Origin: Nitrosomonas sp.
GTDB taxonomy: Bacteria; Pseudomonadota; Gammaproteobacteria; Burkholderiales; Nitrosomonadaceae
Assembly: GCA_021774055.1 (NCBI GenBank)
Contig: JAJFJL010000164.1
Span: 1 to 39,875 of the forward strand
Length of the DNA stretch: 39,875 nt
Direction of reading: 5' to 3'
Shown one piece after another: positions 29,844 to 38,389 of this stretch. Below the pieces are notes generated by a model that was not told the DNA's origin, ran no database searches, and saw only the letters and a list, made by a program, of their open reading frames with translations. Position numbers and translations under genes: made by a program. Positions within the stretch are counted from its first letter, which is position 1; every line of letters starts with the position of its first letter.

Positions 29844-30314
29844 TTATTTTGTTTCAGCATATTCAATGGAATAGTCTAAAACTAACTTACCCTTAATATT
29901 AATATCCGAGTATAGGTAAATACTTTTTTTGAAGTCCCTGGCTTGTTTAGGTGGAATATTAATATAAATATATTTGTCTACTTCTGAAACAATAATGCAA
30001 TCATTGTTGTTGTCGTTGGTGCAGTCTCTAATCTTAAGTTTTATCTGTACACCACTTAGAGAGTACTTGTCTGAGTTATTAATAATACGGCCAATAATAT
30101 CGTAGTTGCTATCTGAATGATCTAATACTACACCTTCAAAAAATAATTCTGACGGCAAAATTCTATTTCTAGATTTACTCTCTTCATATGCTTGATACTG
30201 CCAAATTAACCCCGCTCCTACAGCACAGGTCAAAACAAGAATTCCTGTGAATTTTCTAAATCTTGCTGATACTGTAAGTAGAATCAATATAACTATTATT
30301 GCAAGCCATTTCAT
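29844..30314 (-). CDS. Small membrane protein with an FxLYD-like soluble domain
   Basis: The 156-residue protein has two hydrophobic helices at the N-terminus (LAIIVILILLTVSARF and FTGILVLTCAVGAGLIWQY). A beta-rich soluble part follows with VVLDHSDSNYDIIGRIINNS, then YSLSGVQIKLKIRDC and YIYINIPPKQARDFKKSIYL. The 'G-x-I-x-N-x-S...L-x-x-V-x-I-x-L/KI-D/RD' rhythm resembles FxLYD/Ig-like domains of extracytoplasmic proteins. Two Cys (CTND, DCII) could form a disulfide. No partner gene is evident. Confidence 0.6.
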   Translation of the reverse strand: MKWLAIIVILILLTVSARFRKFTGILVLTCAVGAGLIWQYQAYEESKSRNRILPSELFFEGVVLDHSDSNYDIIGRIINNSDKYSLSGVQIKLKIRDCTNDNNNDCIIVSEVDKYIYINIPPKQARDFKKSIYLYSDINIKGKLVLDYSIEYAETK

Positions 30315-30342
30315 ATATTGTTCTTTTTAACTTTAACCTATA

Positions 30343-30373
30343 ATACTTCGCGCGACCATGGCCGCGCGAAGTA
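30343..30373. repeat. GC-rich palindrome
   Basis: ACTTCGCGCG (30345-30354) and CGCGCGAAGT (30363-30372) are perfectly inverted around ACCATGGC, and the flanks ACCTATA/TATAGGT extend the symmetry. It sits just upstream of the 29844-30314 gene on its minus-strand 5' side. The 12-mer ATACTTCGCGCG also occurs at 27498. It may be a protein-binding site or a dispersed repeat. Confidence 0.6.
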
Positions 30374-30500
30374 TAGGTAAAGTGCAAACGTGCCGTAGCC
30401 ATTTAAACATTGTTAGTAGCTGCTCGGTTCAACGACTTGATTCCACCGGTTTGGTTCAAAGGTGCATTTATAAAACCACCAACATGGACAAGCAGCCGAG

Positions 30501-30640
30501 TTGACAAATTACCACCGTTGGATCCTGACTAATGAGCAAATGAAGTCGTCTCTTCTAGTACTGAAAAGGCCTGCGAGAGACAGACCTTTGTCGATGGACG
30601 ATTGTGCTATAAATTGGGCTCTTTTGCCTGTATACCAGAC
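30501..30640 (+). pseudogene. Possible degenerate IS5-type transposase N-terminal fragment
   Basis: A short open frame from TTG at 30501 reads HRWILTNEQMKSSLLVLKRP and then ARDRPLSMDDCAINWAL. This resembles the Y-x-L-T-D-E-Q-W...LLP...GRP...D-R-x-x-x-N-A start of IS5/DUF4096-type transposases. It runs into the 3' end of the macro-domain gene on the other strand and has no continuation, so it would be a remnant at best. The similarity is loose. Confidence 0.25.
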
Positions 30641-31098
30641 TGATATGTGGAATAGACATAGATGTCCACTTCTAAGTCACCTAGCTGATTCTTGATTAAA
30701 GGTAGTACCTTGTCCCACAATAGACCTCCAACACCTGTCGCAACAGCAGGCAATGCAACCGATGAGAATTTTTCTTCTTGAATAATTTTTTTCAGTGCAC
30801 GCAAAGCATGATTAACGTTTGCAGTGCTGGCTTTTCCCGGTCGGATGCCATGCCTGTAGCCACCCTCCTGGGTTAGTAGGCTGATAACACGAACGTTGTT
30901 TGGCCCTTCCCATAGCCATGCTTCGCCTGGCTTTGGATGATTTTGGTGACACCAATGATGGAAGTCCTTATGCAAGGCGGGAAAGTGTTCGTGCAGAGAT
31001 TTGGCTAGGCCTTGGTCCATAGGGTCGTTCGCCGCTACGCCATGTGCGATTACTTGAGCCTTGCTTAGAAGGATATCACCTGTAACTTCGTGGATCAT
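30607..31098 (-). CDS. Macro-domain protein (ADP-ribose binding/processing)
   Basis: The 163-residue protein is a single macro domain: MIHEVTGDILLSKAQVIAHG, then ANDPMDQGLAKSLHEHFPAL, VISLLTQEGGYRHG and ALPAVATGVGGLLWDKV (the Gly-rich phosphate loop). Such proteins bind ADP-ribose and often remove it from proteins or hydrolyse related metabolites. The usual catalytic or binding Asn of the NAAN loop appears as GVAAND. AAGGAG precedes the ATG. No ADP-ribosyltransferase partner is visible nearby. It is divergent in orientation from the TerY-P cluster downstream. Confidence 0.85.
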   Translation of the reverse strand: MIHEVTGDILLSKAQVIAHGVAANDPMDQGLAKSLHEHFPALHKDFHHWCHQNHPKPGEAWLWEGPNNVRVISLLTQEGGYRHGIRPGKASTANVNHALRALKKIIQEEKFSSVALPAVATGVGGLLWDKVLPLIKNQLGDLEVDIYVYSTYQSGIQAKEPNL

Positions 31099-31177
31099 AT
31101 AATGTTCTCCTTAATAGATGGTTAAAAACTGGTCCTGCGAATGAAGCCGCCCTATTTTTTCTCTAAAATACAACGAT

Positions 31178-32805
31178 TCAAATTTTCAGGTCTGGTTCAT
31201 TAGTTTTTTTATTAATATCACTATAGTTGCATACTCGATTGCGTCCGGTCTCTTTGGCTGTATACAAGGCGGTGTCAGCGGCATCAATCAGTGTCTGTGA
31301 TGTGTTGGCATGATTCGGACACGAAGCTATACCTATACTGATTGTTATTGAGATATGGGTGCCATCATTAAGAACCCATTGTTCACTCGCTATCGTATCA
31401 CATAGGCGTTGAGCAATGATGGAGGCGCTTGCAGAATCAGTTTCTGGCAGTAGTGCAACAAATTCTTCCCCCCATAGCGACACATGCGATCAGCTTCCCT
31501 AGCTTGATGTGTCAGACGTTTTCCTAATTCAACCAAAACTGTATCTCCAGCTATATGACCGTATGTGTCATTCACCTTTTTGAAGTGATCTATGTCAATC
31601 ATTAGTAGCGATACGGGCCGTTTATAGCGTGTGTGTTGGGTTATTGAGTCTTCCAGCATCAGGTTAAATTGCCGGCGGTTGAATAGACCCGTAAGGCCAT
31701 CGTGTGTTGCCATTTGTTCCAGCTGCAATTCATCGCGCACTATGCGTGCATCAATTCGACCAACGAACCAATAAAAGAACAGGGTCAAAATGACCGCTGA
31801 CACAACCACCGCAATTGATCCAATGATCACTGTTCTTCGAGCTTGTTTCATAAGGCTAGAGGTGTTAAAAAGAACCACCATGGTTCCAACGGATCGTCCG
31901 CTAACGTCCTGCAATGGATGAAAGATGGCATGCTGATTATCCATCTCAATCTTGAAAGCCGATGTATGTTTGCTGAAATCTGTTTCCCGAATACGTGCTG
32001 AAAGTGCTTCTGGTAACGACTGCATACCATTCATACTGATAACCAGTTGAGGAAAACGCTCCCAATTAGGTGTCCTGCCGAAGGTTCGCATACCTTCTTC
32101 CCAGCTATGCTGATCAAGATATTGTTTCTTTATCATCACAAAGGTATCTATTCCAAAAATCTTCTGTATCGAATCGAAGGTTTGTCCTACTTCCATGCCC
32201 AACTCCACAAAACCGAGTAGTTTCTGCGTTTGTTCCTCATACCATGGCCGGACATAACGTAATGTTAGGGTGCCCAATGGTCCGAGTTCAACCCCATAGA
32301 CTCCTTTTTCATCTTGCTGAGCGGTTAGGGTAGTTTGGCGATTGATGCTGTCACCATATTTCTCTGGTTTATGCACACGTAGCAAATTTACACGATTTGG
32401 ATCGGAAAAATAAAAGTGGGTTACGTTATAATGAAATTTGATGTCCTCGTAGATGGGTGTAGAACGCTGCAGCAATCTTTGGCGGTCTTGCTTTGCGAGA
32501 GCAGAGGCAAGTTCTCTGTCAGTATTGAGCACAGCCATTATAGCTTGCAAGGCCTTGGCGTTCTGTCGAATGCTGTCCTGATAGAGGTCATTTGATGTTG
32601 ATTGTAACTGTACAATATCACTGTCTATCGTTCGGTATTCATAGAAGTAGAGAGTGGAAATAATTGCTATCATCGCGAAGGAAAGTGTAACTGCAACCGG
32701 GATGAGAAATTGAAAACGCAGTCGAGTGATATACCGTCTGGCTTTGTCAGTAGGTGGGTCCTGATTCTGAGAGCCAGCGAGCTTGTGAAAAGATTGATCG
32801 CTCAT
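31178..32805 (-). pseudogene. dCache-GGDEF diguanylate cyclase, frameshifted in the GGEEF motif
   Basis: From the ATG at 32805 (AGGAA upstream), the product has a transmembrane helix (about 31-57), a periplasmic dCache_3-like sensor (about 60-320, with HFYFSDPNRVNLLRVHKPEK and GYVELG-type segments) and a second helix (about 325-349). A GGDEF domain then runs intact through the READ I-site and CRYGG. There the frame breaks in a run of six C on the plus strand (31468-31473). The remaining half (GEEFVALLPETDS to the stop at 31178) continues in another frame. One more G on the coding strand would restore CRYGGEEFVALL. As written, the gene cannot make an active cyclase. Confidence 0.85.
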
Positions 32806-33116
32806 TGCATTTCCTATTGTACATAGTTCATTATGGCACATTGATAGCACTAATGTTTCAAGTTTCAATTGAGTAAGTTAGCTATTGTGTTTTTTAGTTT
32901 TATGATACTACAGAAGATAGGTTTTATTCTACTTCGTAACACAGTGCTGCGTCATGATGATTTTGTTAAATATATTACAAAGGTGTTTTCGATAACCTCT
33001 CAAACCAAACTGTAGTTAGATACTGATTAGCGTGTTGCATGAAGCTATGATCTAAAATTCAATCAATCTTAATTGCCACAACCACCACCTGAAACTAAGG
33101 GACAAGGAGAAAACAA

Positions 33117-33764
33117 ATGTCAGTTAGACGATTACCGGTTTATATTGCAATAGATACTTCTGGTTCGATGCGTGGTGAGCCGATCGAATCTGTTAATGTT
33201 GGTTTGCAAGCGATGTTGCAAGCCATGCGTCAGGATCCATATGCACTAGAATCAGTTTATTTAAGTGTGTTTACTTATGATATAGAAGTAAAAGAGTTGT
33301 TTTCTTTAACGCCGCTAGAAGATGTGCAGATGCCAATAATATCTTGCCCGCAATCTGGACCAACTCATTTAGGTGAAGTGTTAAAACGAATTGTGGAACG
33401 CTTTGATGGTGACATTAAAGCTTCTAATACCGAAGGTAAGGGTGATTGGCGACCGATGCTGTTTGTGATGACTGATGGTGTACCTTCAGATATTCAGTTA
33501 TTTAATACTATGGTTCCAGAAATTAAAAGACGTGCTTTTGCTAGTGTGATTGCTTGTGCCGCTGGGCCAAAGGCTAAAACAGAATACCTTAAGAAATTTG
33601 CAAATCAAGTGGTTAGTCTTGATACTACTGACAGTGCAGCTTTTGCTGCATTCTTTAAGTGGGTATCTAGCAGCATTGCTGCTGGTAGTGCCAGCAGTGG
33701 AGTTTCTACAGAAAAAGCAGATGTATTACCGCCGCCGCCAGATAAAATCCAAATAGTATTGTGA
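33117..33764 (+). CDS. TerY-like von Willebrand factor A protein
   Basis: The 215-residue protein is a single vWA domain with an intact metal-ion-dependent adhesion site: DTSGS (D13, S15, S17), T83 in SGPTHLG and MTDG (D120). The start MSVRRLPVYIAIDTSGSM is typical of the TerY family. In the TerY-P triad described for tellurite-resistance-type stress systems, TerY is encoded beside a PP2C phosphatase and a Ser/Thr kinase, as here. The C-terminus has a PPPPDK tail. AAGGAG lies upstream. It is probably the first gene of the cluster. Confidence 0.88.
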   Translation: MSVRRLPVYIAIDTSGSMRGEPIESVNVGLQAMLQAMRQDPYALESVYLSVFTYDIEVKELFSLTPLEDVQMPIISCPQSGPTHLGEVLKRIVERFDGDIKASNTEGKGDWRPMLFVMTDGVPSDIQLFNTMVPEIKRRAFASVIACAAGPKAKTEYLKKFANQVVSLDTTDSAAFAAFFKWVSSSIAAGSASSGVSTEKADVLPPPPDKIQIVL

Positions 33765-33829
33765 GTAAATATAGGCTAGGCATGCCTTGTCTCTAGCGTT
33801 TATTTTTTATTTTAAAAGAGGTAATGATT

Positions 33830-34864
33830 ATGCGCAGATTACCAATCTATTTTCTTCTGGATGTGTCTGATTCTATGGTCGGGCAGCCACGGCAGCTGCT
33901 TGAGAAAGGAATAAAAAGTATTATTCAACATTTGCGCTCAGATCCACATGCTTTGGAAACAGCGCATGTTTCGGTGATCGCTTTTGCTGGCAAAGCTAAA
34001 CAATTGGTTTCCTTAACCGACTTGATCAATTTCACTCCGCCTAAGTTGCCGATTGGTTCTGGCACGGCACTTGGTTTAGGTGTAACTGAACTAATGAAAG
34101 CTATGCAGCGTGAGATTATTCCGACCACTAAAGAGCAAAAAGGGGACTGGAAGCCACTGGTTTATATTCTTACCGATGGTAAACCTACGGATAGTTATGC
34201 GGAAGTTTTTACCCGCTGGCAACAAGAGTTTGCTGGTAAGGCACATATTATGGGTATTGGCTTAGGTGAATATGCGGCAACCGATGTATTGTCGCAGATT
34301 TGCGAGCAAGTATTTATTTATAACGGTGAAAATGAACAAAAATTTGCTGGCATGATTCGTTGGATTACTAGCTCAATTAGCGCCGTGAGTGAGTCTCCAG
34401 GTAAAGTTGATTTAAGTAAACCCTCTATTGGCATTTCTTTTGATAAGAATGGCTTGATGCAAGTATCAGCAGGGATGACGATTCGTCAGGATCAGGATGC
34501 GGTTATTTTGCTTGGCCGTTGCCAAACCAATAAACAATTGTTTCTAGTTAAGTACGATAGAACTAAAGCATTTGATGCTAAAGCAGCTGATATTTTTCAA
34601 TACGCCGGTTCACATATTATTGATGATGGTTATTTCGCCTGGTCAAACGAATTAGATAGTGATGCGCTATCTGTGCGTTCTGATCAATTGTGGGGGCCTT
34701 TTGCTTGTCCTTATTGCGGTGCAAATTATGGCGGGCAATGTGGTTGCGGTAAAAGCATGTGTATGGAACAAGAGCAACGTGTTGTGACATGTCCTTGGTG
34801 TGATGCTCAAAGTGAATTTTCTGGTGAAGGCAAGAGTTCTGAGATAACTCGTTCTAGTGGCTGA
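33830..34864 (+). CDS. TerY-like vWA protein with C-terminal zinc ribbon
   Basis: The protein is 344 residues from the ATG at 33830 (AGAGG 8 nt before); an ATG six bases earlier is too close to the ribosome-binding site. The vWA domain (1-190) has an intact MIDAS: DVSDS (D11, S13, S15), GSGTALG and ILTDGKPTD. Residues of about 205-290 are beta-rich. The C-terminal TerY-C-like part has FACPYCGANYGGQCGCGK and VTCPWCDAQ, Cys pairs for zinc. It is paralogous to the preceding gene (RRLPIYFLLDVSDSM against RRLPVYIAIDTSGSM), suggesting a tandem duplication with an added domain. Confidence 0.88.
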   Translation: MRRLPIYFLLDVSDSMVGQPRQLLEKGIKSIIQHLRSDPHALETAHVSVIAFAGKAKQLVSLTDLINFTPPKLPIGSGTALGLGVTELMKAMQREIIPTTKEQKGDWKPLVYILTDGKPTDSYAEVFTRWQQEFAGKAHIMGIGLGEYAATDVLSQICEQVFIYNGENEQKFAGMIRWITSSISAVSESPGKVDLSKPSIGISFDKNGLMQVSAGMTIRQDQDAVILLGRCQTNKQLFLVKYDRTKAFDAKAADIFQYAGSHIIDDGYFAWSNELDSDALSVRSDQLWGPFACPYCGANYGGQCGCGKSMCMEQEQRVVTCPWCDAQSEFSGEGKSSEITRSSG

Positions 34865-34887
34865 AGGTGAAAATCTAAGAAAAAGTA

Positions 34888-34929
34888 AGGGACGAGTCTA
34901 AATGGATAAAGTATTATTTCCTCGTCCCT
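34888..34929 (+). promoter_or_regulatory. Hairpin just upstream of the PP2C gene
   Basis: AGGGACGAG (34888-34896) is inverted at 34921-34929 (CTCGTCCCT) with a 24-nt loop. It ends immediately before the Shine-Dalgarno AAGGAGAG (34930-34937) of the PP2C gene, so the stem could affect access to the ribosome-binding site. TAAGGGACGAG also occurs at 14321-14331, so it may be a dispersed motif. Confidence 0.45.
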
Positions 34930-34945
34930 AAGGAGAGTCAGAATT

Positions 34946-36661
34946 ATGCGTGATCCTCGTTATATTATTATTCAAGCAATTAATGATTTTTATGGTGGTA
35001 GTGCTAGTGATGAAGAATTAACTGATTTTTTAGCTGTTCCACAAAATAAAATGATGCTAGCTGAAGTGTTAGCTAAAGTTAATACACAGTTTGAACAATT
35101 CCAAGAAAATAAGCGTAACAAAGATAATGTTAAACATCCTTTTGAACAACAAGATATTGTTGTTAAGCTGAATAAGAATTTACCAGCGGATGATGCAGTA
35201 ATAGAACCTGATTCTACAACAAAGCCAATTAAAGATACGCCACCTAAATATTCTAAATCCAAGTGTGGCGTTTTCCGCCCACAAAGTACAGATGTTGTAG
35301 CAAAGCATACGTTTGAACAGCTACAAGAAAGCAATCCTAAACAAAATAAGACTGTTGGTGATAATGAGAAGAAATTAGTTCAAGTAAAAAACTCACCATC
35401 AAGTACAAAACCAGCAGTATCATCTTATTTACCTGATCCAATTTCAATAAAAGCAGTTTATTCTAAATCTGAAGATGTTGTTTTTCGTCTGCAAAATGCT
35501 CGTGTCGGGGCAAAATATGATAATGCGGTAGAACAAGATAGTAGCGTAAATATAAAAATTACTAACATTCTTGATTTAGCAGAATTAGGTTTACAGTGGG
35601 ATCAAGAGCAGTACAAAATTATTGGTACACCGACAAAGGATGGCTCTTATCCATTAAGAATCGTTTATAGCTATGATGGAAAAGTTGATAAATATATCGC
35701 TACAATAGAACTAGTCGTAATCAGCGACCCAAAAAATTTATGGAAAGATCTTCCTTCTGACCAATCAGTTGCTTTTTGGAAAACAGATGATGCCTATTCT
35801 GGTATTGCAAGTAACAATTATGTATTGGCAGGGGCTAGTCGCCGAGGGCGTAGTCATGCACATATTGGCTCTTGTCGTGATGATGATTTTAATTTGTTAC
35901 CTAGCACTAACAATGGCTGGCAGATTCTTGCTGTAGCTGATGGCGCAGGATCTGCCAAATTTTCTAGGGAAGGTGCCAGAATAGCGGTACATACAAGTAG
36001 CGATTTATTAGTTAAAGAACTAGATAATCATGATGATGAATTGTTAGCTGCAATGAATAAATACCACCAATCTGAGGGTGTAGAACAAAATCTACAAAAT
36101 ATTGTTTATAGTGTTTTTTGTAATCCAATTTATAAAGTAGTGGAAGCAATTCATGAATTAGCCGGACAACATAAAGCTTCATTTAAGGATTTTTATACCA
36201 CGTTACTTATTGCCGCACATAAAGAAATTAATGGCCGTCATTATGTAATTGGCTATTGGCGTGGTGATGGTGCTATGGCATTGTTTAGCGAGAATAATTG
36301 TCTGAATCTACTAGGTTCTCCTGATGGCGGTGAATATGCTGGCCAAACAAGATTTATGGATACCAGTGCAGCGTTGCAAGAAGATATTTTGACACGTGTT
36401 AAGTTTGCTGTTGTTGATGATATAAGTGCGATATTTTTACTAACCGACGGCATTACTGATCCTATGTTTAAATCTGAGAATGATTTGCGCGCACTTACCG
36501 CATGGGATAACTACTGGCATCAACAAGTAAAACCACAACTTAGTAATGATCCTAAAGAAAGTGCCAAGAAACTTTGGAAATCTTTAGATTTTTGGTCCCC
36601 TGGAAATCATGATGATCGTACTATTGCTGTGCTTTATAAAAAGAATGTTTCTGATTCTTAG
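34946..36661 (+). CDS. PP2C-type protein phosphatase with Ig-like region (TerY-P triad)
   Basis: The protein is 571 residues. The N-terminal 50 residues are helical. A Lys/Asn/Ser-rich linker (about 55-165) is followed by an Ig-like He_PIG-type region (about 185-258) with LGLQWDQEQYKIIGTPTKDG. The PP2C domain (about 290-565) has the metal-binding motifs AVADGAGS (D332), YWRGDGA (438-443), LLTDGITD (498-505) and NHDDRTI (554-560). It should dephosphorylate Ser/Thr on targets of the adjacent kinase. YSKSxxxVFRxQ occurs twice (about 102-113 and 172-183), suggesting internal duplication. There is no membrane segment. Confidence 0.85.
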   Translation: MRDPRYIIIQAINDFYGGSASDEELTDFLAVPQNKMMLAEVLAKVNTQFEQFQENKRNKDNVKHPFEQQDIVVKLNKNLPADDAVIEPDSTTKPIKDTPPKYSKSKCGVFRPQSTDVVAKHTFEQLQESNPKQNKTVGDNEKKLVQVKNSPSSTKPAVSSYLPDPISIKAVYSKSEDVVFRLQNARVGAKYDNAVEQDSSVNIKITNILDLAELGLQWDQEQYKIIGTPTKDGSYPLRIVYSYDGKVDKYIATIELVVISDPKNLWKDLPSDQSVAFWKTDDAYSGIASNNYVLAGASRRGRSHAHIGSCRDDDFNLLPSTNNGWQILAVADGAGSAKFSREGARIAVHTSSDLLVKELDNHDDELLAAMNKYHQSEGVEQNLQNIVYSVFCNPIYKVVEAIHELAGQHKASFKDFYTTLLIAAHKEINGRHYVIGYWRGDGAMALFSENNCLNLLGSPDGGEYAGQTRFMDTSAALQEDILTRVKFAVVDDISAIFLLTDGITDPMFKSENDLRALTAWDNYWHQQVKPQLSNDPKESAKKLWKSLDFWSPGNHDDRTIAVLYKKNVSDS

Positions 36662-36670
36662 TACGATTTA

Positions 36671-36755
36671 GGTATCTTTCATGCTCCGACTTACATTAAG
36701 GCAGGGTGCGTTTTACGCACCAACGTCATAAATGGCGCATGGAATGCGCCCTACT
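36671..36755. repeat. Nested-palindrome dispersed repeat, copy 5, inside the TerY-P cluster
   Basis: GTATCTTTCATGCTCCGACT (from 36672) corresponds to the outer arm, and the core 36700-36755 reads GCAGGGTGCGTTTTACGCAC...AATGCGCCCTAC. It splits the phosphatase and kinase genes by 177 bp, where other members of such clusters are usually close. It may attenuate or process the transcript. Confidence 0.8.
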
Positions 36756-36838
36756 ATAAAGGGTGTCAAAACCTGGAAGATCTAAAAAATACGGCGACCA
36801 ATACACCAGAAGTTGTAACTCTAATCAAGGAAAATCAT

Positions 36839-38353
36839 ATGGTCATGACCAGAGTTAGACGAGCGCATAGTGAAGATGGTAAAGCTTTTGAGTTTGAAGA
36901 GACTATGATTGGTTCAGGTGGCATGAAAGATGTCTATTTCAGTATGGATGGACAAAATGCTGTAGCTTTTTACCGTGCAGCACTAGATGCAACCGCAATG
37001 GAGCGGATTAATATTTTAACTGGGCGTTACAAAGAACGTATCTTTGAGCAAGATGGCGGTGATTACTGGAAAAATCTTTTATGTTGGCCAACCCATGTAG
37101 TGAAAGATGAACAAGATGGGCGGGTTGGTATTGTTATGCCAAAATATCAAACACATTTCTTTTTTGAACATGGTTCGTTTAATAACGATGTGTTAGGTAT
37201 CTGTGGTAAAGAAAAAGAAGGCAAATGGTATGCTTCACCCCGTAATCGTTTTAAATTTCTTGCCACCAATGAACGTGGTAATTGGCTTAGTTATTTACGT
37301 ATTTGCATATTAATTGCCCGTGCAGCCAAACGTTTACATGCCGCTGGTTTGGCACATTCTGATCTAAGCTATAAAAATGTTTTAGTTGACCCAGTGGGTG
37401 GTAATGCTTGCATTATTGATATTGATGGCTTAGTTGTACCAGGACGTTTCCCCCCAGATGTAATCGGCACGCCAGATTTTATTGCTCCAGAAGTCATCAA
37501 AACACAGAATCTACAACGTGACGACCCTAAACGTTTTCTACCAAGTATTGATACAGACAGATATGCCCTGGCGGTATTGATCTATATTTACATGTTCTTG
37601 CGTCACCCGCTGAAAGGCAAAAAAATTCATGATATTGATGATGTGGATCGTGATGAACAACTTAGTATGGGTGAGAAAGCTTTATTTGTTGAACACCACA
37701 GCGATAGCAGCAATCGTATTGACAAGAAAATCTTAAGACCAGAAGAAACATTCTGGGGCGATACCAATAAACTTCCTTATACGATTGCAGGGCCTTATCT
37801 AGCCAAATTATTTGAGCAAGCTTTTATTGACGGTTTGCATTTCCCAGAAGCAAGGCCTTCCGCCGATGAATGGGAACAAGCATTAATTAAAACTGTAGAT
37901 TTAGTGCAACCATGTGCGAATAAATCTTGCGAACAAGGCTGGTACGTATTTGATAACAGCACTAGACCAAAATGTCCATTTTGTGGAACACCGCATAAAG
38001 GCAAGCTACCTATACTAAATCTTTACTCCAGCCGCGACGGTGCCGACTTCATGCCAGATAATCATCGTTTAATGGTTTACACCAACCAAGCATTATTTCC
38101 CTGGCATGTTAATCGCTTAATCGTTCCAAATGAACGTATGACTGACGCACAAAAAGAGCGTGTTGGTTATTTTGTGCTACATGATCAGCGTTGGTTATTA
38201 GTGAATGAAAATATGCTGGGACTTACTGATATGACCACCAAACAAGCAATTACCATAGGTGAACATATTGAACTTAAAGATGGCTCGCAACTTCTTCTTT
38301 CTAAAGAAAATGGTGGCAGGTTGGTTGTGGTGCAAATGGTTACTGCAAGGTAG
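36839..38353 (+). CDS. Ser/Thr protein kinase with C-terminal zinc ribbon (TerY-P triad)
   Basis: The protein is 504 residues. The kinase domain (about 15-350) has the glycine loop GSGGMKDVYF (25-34), catalytic loop HSDLSYKN (173-180; D175, N180), metal-binding DID (194-196, in place of DFG) and GTPDFIAPEV in the activation segment. No canonical Ala-x-Lys is apparent after the loop; VAFYR (42-46) is there instead. A zinc ribbon follows (C359, C364, C379, C382), then an FHA- or beta-sandwich-like tail (about 410-504). In TerY-P triads this kinase is paired with PP2C and TerY. AAGGA precedes the ATG. Confidence 0.88.
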   Translation: MVMTRVRRAHSEDGKAFEFEETMIGSGGMKDVYFSMDGQNAVAFYRAALDATAMERINILTGRYKERIFEQDGGDYWKNLLCWPTHVVKDEQDGRVGIVMPKYQTHFFFEHGSFNNDVLGICGKEKEGKWYASPRNRFKFLATNERGNWLSYLRICILIARAAKRLHAAGLAHSDLSYKNVLVDPVGGNACIIDIDGLVVPGRFPPDVIGTPDFIAPEVIKTQNLQRDDPKRFLPSIDTDRYALAVLIYIYMFLRHPLKGKKIHDIDDVDRDEQLSMGEKALFVEHHSDSSNRIDKKILRPEETFWGDTNKLPYTIAGPYLAKLFEQAFIDGLHFPEARPSADEWEQALIKTVDLVQPCANKSCEQGWYVFDNSTRPKCPFCGTPHKGKLPILNLYSSRDGADFMPDNHRLMVYTNQALFPWHVNRLIVPNERMTDAQKERVGYFVLHDQRWLLVNENMLGLTDMTTKQAITIGEHIELKDGSQLLLSKENGGRLVVVQMVTAR

Positions 38354-38389
38354 TCGGATAGAATTTGGCAAAATATGAGGGAATGATGA

